Source: an uncultured Bacteroidales bacterium (GTDB lineage Bacteria; Bacteroidota; Bacteroidia; Bacteroidales; F082). Taken from it: a stretch of DNA of 17,097 bases. The stretch spans positions 1-17,097 of the forward strand of contig CALFIT010000014.1 in NCBI GenBank assembly GCA_937877465.1, in the 5' to 3' direction. Numbering within the stretch: the stretch's first letter is position 1; each line of letters opens with the position of its first letter. A model generated the notes under the pieces. The model did not search any database, was not told where the DNA came from, and was given only the letters and a program-made list of their open reading frames with translations. Positions 15,701 to 17,097 of the stretch are shown here, piece by piece. A program made the translations under genes and the position numbers.

Positions 15701-17097
15701 GTCAACCCAAAACCAACCATTTCCCATAGATGTGCAATTGGTGGCATTAAACTCTATGGTGGCCATCAAATTACTGGAAAAGCTATAACTGCCGATGCTT
15801 GTAACAGAACTAGGTATGGTTAATGTACCTGATATACCAATATTGTCAAAGGCATAATCTCCAATAGTTTCGATAGAATTGGTAAGATTTCCTATTACAG
15901 AAAGCCCTTGTAAATCTTTAAAAGCACCATTAGGAATTTGATGAACATTTTCTCCAATTTGTATGGATTCTATCTCAGAACATTCATAAAATGCTGATAT
16001 GTATTTAAGATCATTATAACCAGCATTTAACAAATAATAATAACCCATTTTAGTACAATTCTCAGCATTGAAATTGATGGCTGTTATGCCTGTATGGGCG
16101 AATGCCTTCAGTCCAACAGAAGTCACGTTTTCGGGGATGGTTAAGACACCACTCAAATTAGTTTCGGCAAAAGCATAATCGCCAATGGTAACAACAGAAT
16201 TAGGGAGGTTGAAGCTTCCCGTTATGCCTGTTAAATCTCTAAATGCGCCATTGGGAATTGTTTGAACACCCTCGCCAATTTGAAGCATGGTGATATTAGA
16301 ACAACCCGAAAATGCAGAGATAAAATAACAATAAGGGTCGTCTGTATAATATTCACCATTTCCGTAATTTGCAGCAAAATCATATTCTCTATTATAATAA
16401 TATCCCAATCCTGTACAATTGGTAGCGTTGAAAATGATGCCCGTCAAACCAATACAGTCCTGGAAAGCATACTGTCCGACAGAAGTGACTGCTGTTCCAA
16501 GGGTAAGATCACCTATAAATCCAGTGCAGTTGGCGAAGGCACTGCCGCCAATGGTAGCCACGTTCTCGGGAAGCGTCAACGTCCCGGTGAGTCCAGTGCA
16601 GTTGGCGAAGGCTGAACTGCCGATGTAGGTCACAGGCGCGGGAATGACCAATTCACCAACAAGGTTGCTCTGACCTGGAACGAAATTGTCGGGAATCACT
16701 TGAACATTATCACCAATGGTAAGGTTGGACAAAGAATAACACTCATACAACCAATAACTGCTCACAGAACAGTTTGTGGCGTAGTAATTCAAAGAGGTAA
16801 GGCTATTGTAACCGAAAGCCCCTTCTCCGATGTAAGTCACGCCAGTAGGAATGGCTACAGAAGCGAGGTTGTTGCATTGCCAAAACTCGTAGTCATTGAT
16901 TTGCGTCAGCCCCGTGAAGTATTGCAATTCGTCAAAGGAAGTGATGGCTTGGTTGTTTTGGAACGCATTACCCAAGTTCGTCACCGCCGCAGCCTCTTCA
17001 TAGCTCAGGAAACCGTCGCCATCGGTGTCCCAATTGTTCACGCAGATAGCTTCCACATTCGGGTCGGCGAAAGCGATAAAATTGGGATTGGTGAAAC
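12740..17097 (-). CDS. BspA-like leucine-rich repeat surface protein with T9SS sorting domain (partial, 5' end outside window)
   Basis: The frame is open to the right edge, so the N-terminus is missing. A GTG at 17056 could be read as a start, but in-frame codons before it (FIAFADPN) match the usual lead-in of this family, so I treat it as internal. Numbered from 17056: an EF-hand-like loop at 10-21 (DTDGDGFLSYEE); LRR_5/BspA repeats from about 47 to 765; the family's usual closing segment (CGATPAFQ...WSEFTNY) at 773-798; two InlB repeats at 797-941; module A at 946-1055 (FCGDECRG); module B at 1060-1223; a second module A at 1241-1349 (FAGEECRG); and a sorting domain at 1361-1438 ending CIRKLIVR. 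BspA-like proteins act in binding host or bacterial surfaces in studied species; this one's target is unknown. The LRR part has a patchwork base composition. Confidence 0.9.
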   Translation of the reverse strand, partial: FTNPNFIAFADPNVEAICVNNWDTDGDGFLSYEEAAAVTNLGNAFQNNQAITSFDELQYFTGLTQINDYEFWQCNNLASVAIPTGVTYIGEGAFGYNSLTSLNYYATNCSVSSYWLYECYSLSNLTIGDNVQVIPDNFVPGQSNLVGELVIPAPVTYIGSSAFANCTGLTGTLTLPENVATIGGSAFANCTGFIGDLTLGTAVTSVGQYAFQDCIGLTGIIFNATNCTGLGYYYNREYDFAANYGNGEYYTDDPYCYFISAFSGCSNITMLQIGEGVQTIPNGAFRDLTGITGSFNLPNSVVTIGDYAFAETNLSGVLTIPENVTSVGLKAFAHTGITAINFNAENCTKMGYYYLLNAGYNDLKYISAFYECSEIESIQIGENVHQIPNGAFKDLQGLSVIGNLTNSIETIGDYAFDNIGISGTLTIPSSVTSIGSYSFSSNLMATIEFNATNCTSMGNGWFWVDGQDIAVSTFYNCNNLTTLIIGEQVESIPAYAFVNCATLTDDLNLSNSLVSIGESAFEGCNGFSGNLVIPNAVETIGNNAFKDCTGLGGTLTIGENATTVHGTAFTNSNFSTMNYNATNCVIGGLVWDQWYDNQYFANNSFSGMPLLETLNIGNNVESISLMAFKDCTTLTGTLTLPNSLTTIGEQAFYNCYGLEGIAMGNGVETIGAEAFRNCGGMRGELTLPETLQTVGNYAFASCDELTTITYNAVNCTEMGNAQQPVFYDCASVAHINIGENVASIPNYAFKRCSTVTDMTVAAAVPPTIGSSTFGTVSRSIPVTVQCGATPAFQAAQYWSEFTNYAENFNYVLQVAACDPAKGVVVVNKEANCDDPTAMVTAYPELGYAFTGWSENGTMVSEANPYTFLMESSRSLQAEFAPGVSYSVAVTLNPAVAGSVTGMGNYNDGSAVSLIATANLGYAFVNWTENGIVVSTEEEYSFTIHENHDFVANFTPYAYHWDVNIHQYSNNMTAIGIIQIEGVEQATPTLEIGAFCGDECRGRQLLTYYPQVNRYLVFLMLHGNDNDELRFKLYDHGLGEELELSCTSMVTFVTNGRLGTPANPYVFNFINSQQTEMSEGWTWYSTYIEQSAIEGLQMMTEGLGENGVIIKSQTGFIANSGGEWMGNLDAITNESMYMVNTTAATVLEMVGNSAIASQHPITLNQGWNWIGYPMATANDVNVALSGLDAHDNDMLKSQETFATYYEGFGWLGSLSTINPGMGLMYESNDSESVSFTYTEGRSGVLKKNRTAESNHWIPNMHKYTDNMNVMAVVELDDVELRDGRYELAVFAGEECRGSVRLMYVEPVDRYVAFLTITGHEPKDLRFALFDSDEGVEYGNAKEMIVFESDAVVGNTKDMLTIHFNSQSQSYGFDQVAVYPNPADCGQNFRIAMPVGYEQDVRVEVVNELGVVVSAVRSNALPMELKAPATPGVYMLKIVAEGHDVCIRKLIVR
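12743..13879 (-). repeat. C-terminal cassette B + A + sorting domain, copy in the LRR protein
   Basis: 379 residues: module B (W-rich start, IIKSQ, WMGNL, GWNWIGYP, LKSQ, GWLGSL, PGMGLMY), a linker with KKN, module A with FAGEECRG, then the T9SS sorting domain. The same order and length occurs at 1976-3112 in the 1790-residue protein, and the two align by eye along their whole length with few gaps. Confidence 0.85.
13892..14221 (-). repeat. Module A, first copy in the LRR protein (two-cysteine form)
   Basis: About 110 residues starting HWDVN, with SNNM, the FCGDECRG motif, FKLYDHG, and ending NPYVFNF. It sits after an InlB repeat. I do not recognise a named family for it. Equivalent copies are at 12306-12632 and 1558-1890 (two cysteines) and at 13010-13336 and 2243-2566 (one cysteine). 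Confidence 0.75.
14234..14668 (-). repeat. Two InlB-type repeats of the LRR protein
   Basis: Two repeats of about 72 residues join the LRR cap to module A. They carry ...YAFTGWSENGTMVS... and ...YAFVNWTENGIVVS..., each ending L/F-x-A-x-F. Such beta-grasp-like units usually act as stalks or spacers in surface proteins. Confidence 0.8.
14762..16918 (-). repeat. BspA-type LRR_5 array with a six-fold super-repeat
   Basis: About 720 residues of ~23-24-residue leucine-rich repeats with the pattern LTGxLTLPxxVxxIGxxAFxxC. A different block, (F/Y)N-A-x-N-C, followed in several copies by a short variable insert and IGxxVxxIP, is inserted six times, at residues 91, 209, 329, 436, 566 and 697 counted from 17056; spacing is 107-131 residues. 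Some units are close copies at DNA level: a 20-base stretch at 16521-16540 recurs exactly at 16593-16612. Confidence 0.8.
16994..17029 (-). other. EF-hand-like calcium loop at the head of the LRR protein
   Basis: Twelve residues with acidic positions D, D, D at 1, 3 and 5, glycine at 6, leucine at 8 and glutamate at 12 (DTDGDGFLSYEE) fit the EF-hand/dockerin loop. A single loop directly ahead of LRR_5 repeats is the usual arrangement in Bacteroidales BspA-like proteins and suggests Ca2+ stabilises the start of the repeat array. Confidence 0.7.

Noticed and set aside
14762..16918. CRISPR array suggested by short regularly spaced repeats
   Set aside because: Repeats are in frame with the LRR protein, diverged, and lack unique spacers; no cas gene is present.
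17056..17056. GTG at 17056 as the true start of the LRR protein
   Set aside because: The frame stays open to the window edge and the residues before it (FIAFADPN) match the usual lead-in of BspA-like proteins; there is also no signal peptide after the GTG.

Overview
The window looks like a piece of a Bacteroidota genome, most likely an uncultivated Bacteroidales member from a gut-type habitat. The grounds are the C-terminal sorting domains of the type IX secretion system (T9SS), BspA-like leucine-rich repeats, InlB-type repeats, 'GNLQY/PDDW' FISUMP-like modules, and a TATCTTTG promoter box. All real genes are on the minus strand. The assignment rests on protein families and motifs only; no rRNA or marker gene is present.

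Layout, in transcription order from the right edge: (1) 17097-12740, a giant BspA-like LRR surface protein, cut at its N-terminus by the window edge; (2) 12722-11598, a 374-residue secreted protein built from two modules shared with its neighbours; (3) 11564-7368, a 1398-residue SLH + RHS/YD-repeat protein with a complete RHS core and a hydrophobic C-terminal tail; (4) 7345-1973, a 1790-residue protein with two RHS repeats at its N-terminus, three FISUMP-like modules, five InlB repeats and a T9SS sorting domain; (5) 1962-658, a 434-residue protein with one shared module, three InlB repeats and a sorting domain; (6) 595 to the left edge, an AAA-type ATPase cut at its C-terminus, with its own likely promoter. 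Gaps between genes 1-5 are only 17, 33, 22 and 10 bp, so they probably form one long operon of exported proteins. The ATPase lies 62 bp further on and is probably a separate unit. No stretch over 300 bases lacks a gene, and I saw no tRNA, rRNA, CRISPR array, transposase or att site.

The five exported proteins share parts. One ~108-residue module (called A here, motif F-x-G-x-x-C-R-G) occurs five times in four genes. A duplicated W/SQ/WxG module (B) occurs in three genes, and InlB repeats occur 11 times in four genes. The only exported protein with none of these is the SLH-RHS protein in the middle, which is also AT-richer than the gene on either side. Three proteins carry sorting domains (genes 1, 4, 5) and two do not (genes 2, 3). 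The best inference is a surface-display locus in which anchored adhesin-like proteins are made together with an RHS polymorphic protein. Whether the RHS protein is a toxin or an adhesin cannot be settled from the sequence; no small immunity gene follows it.
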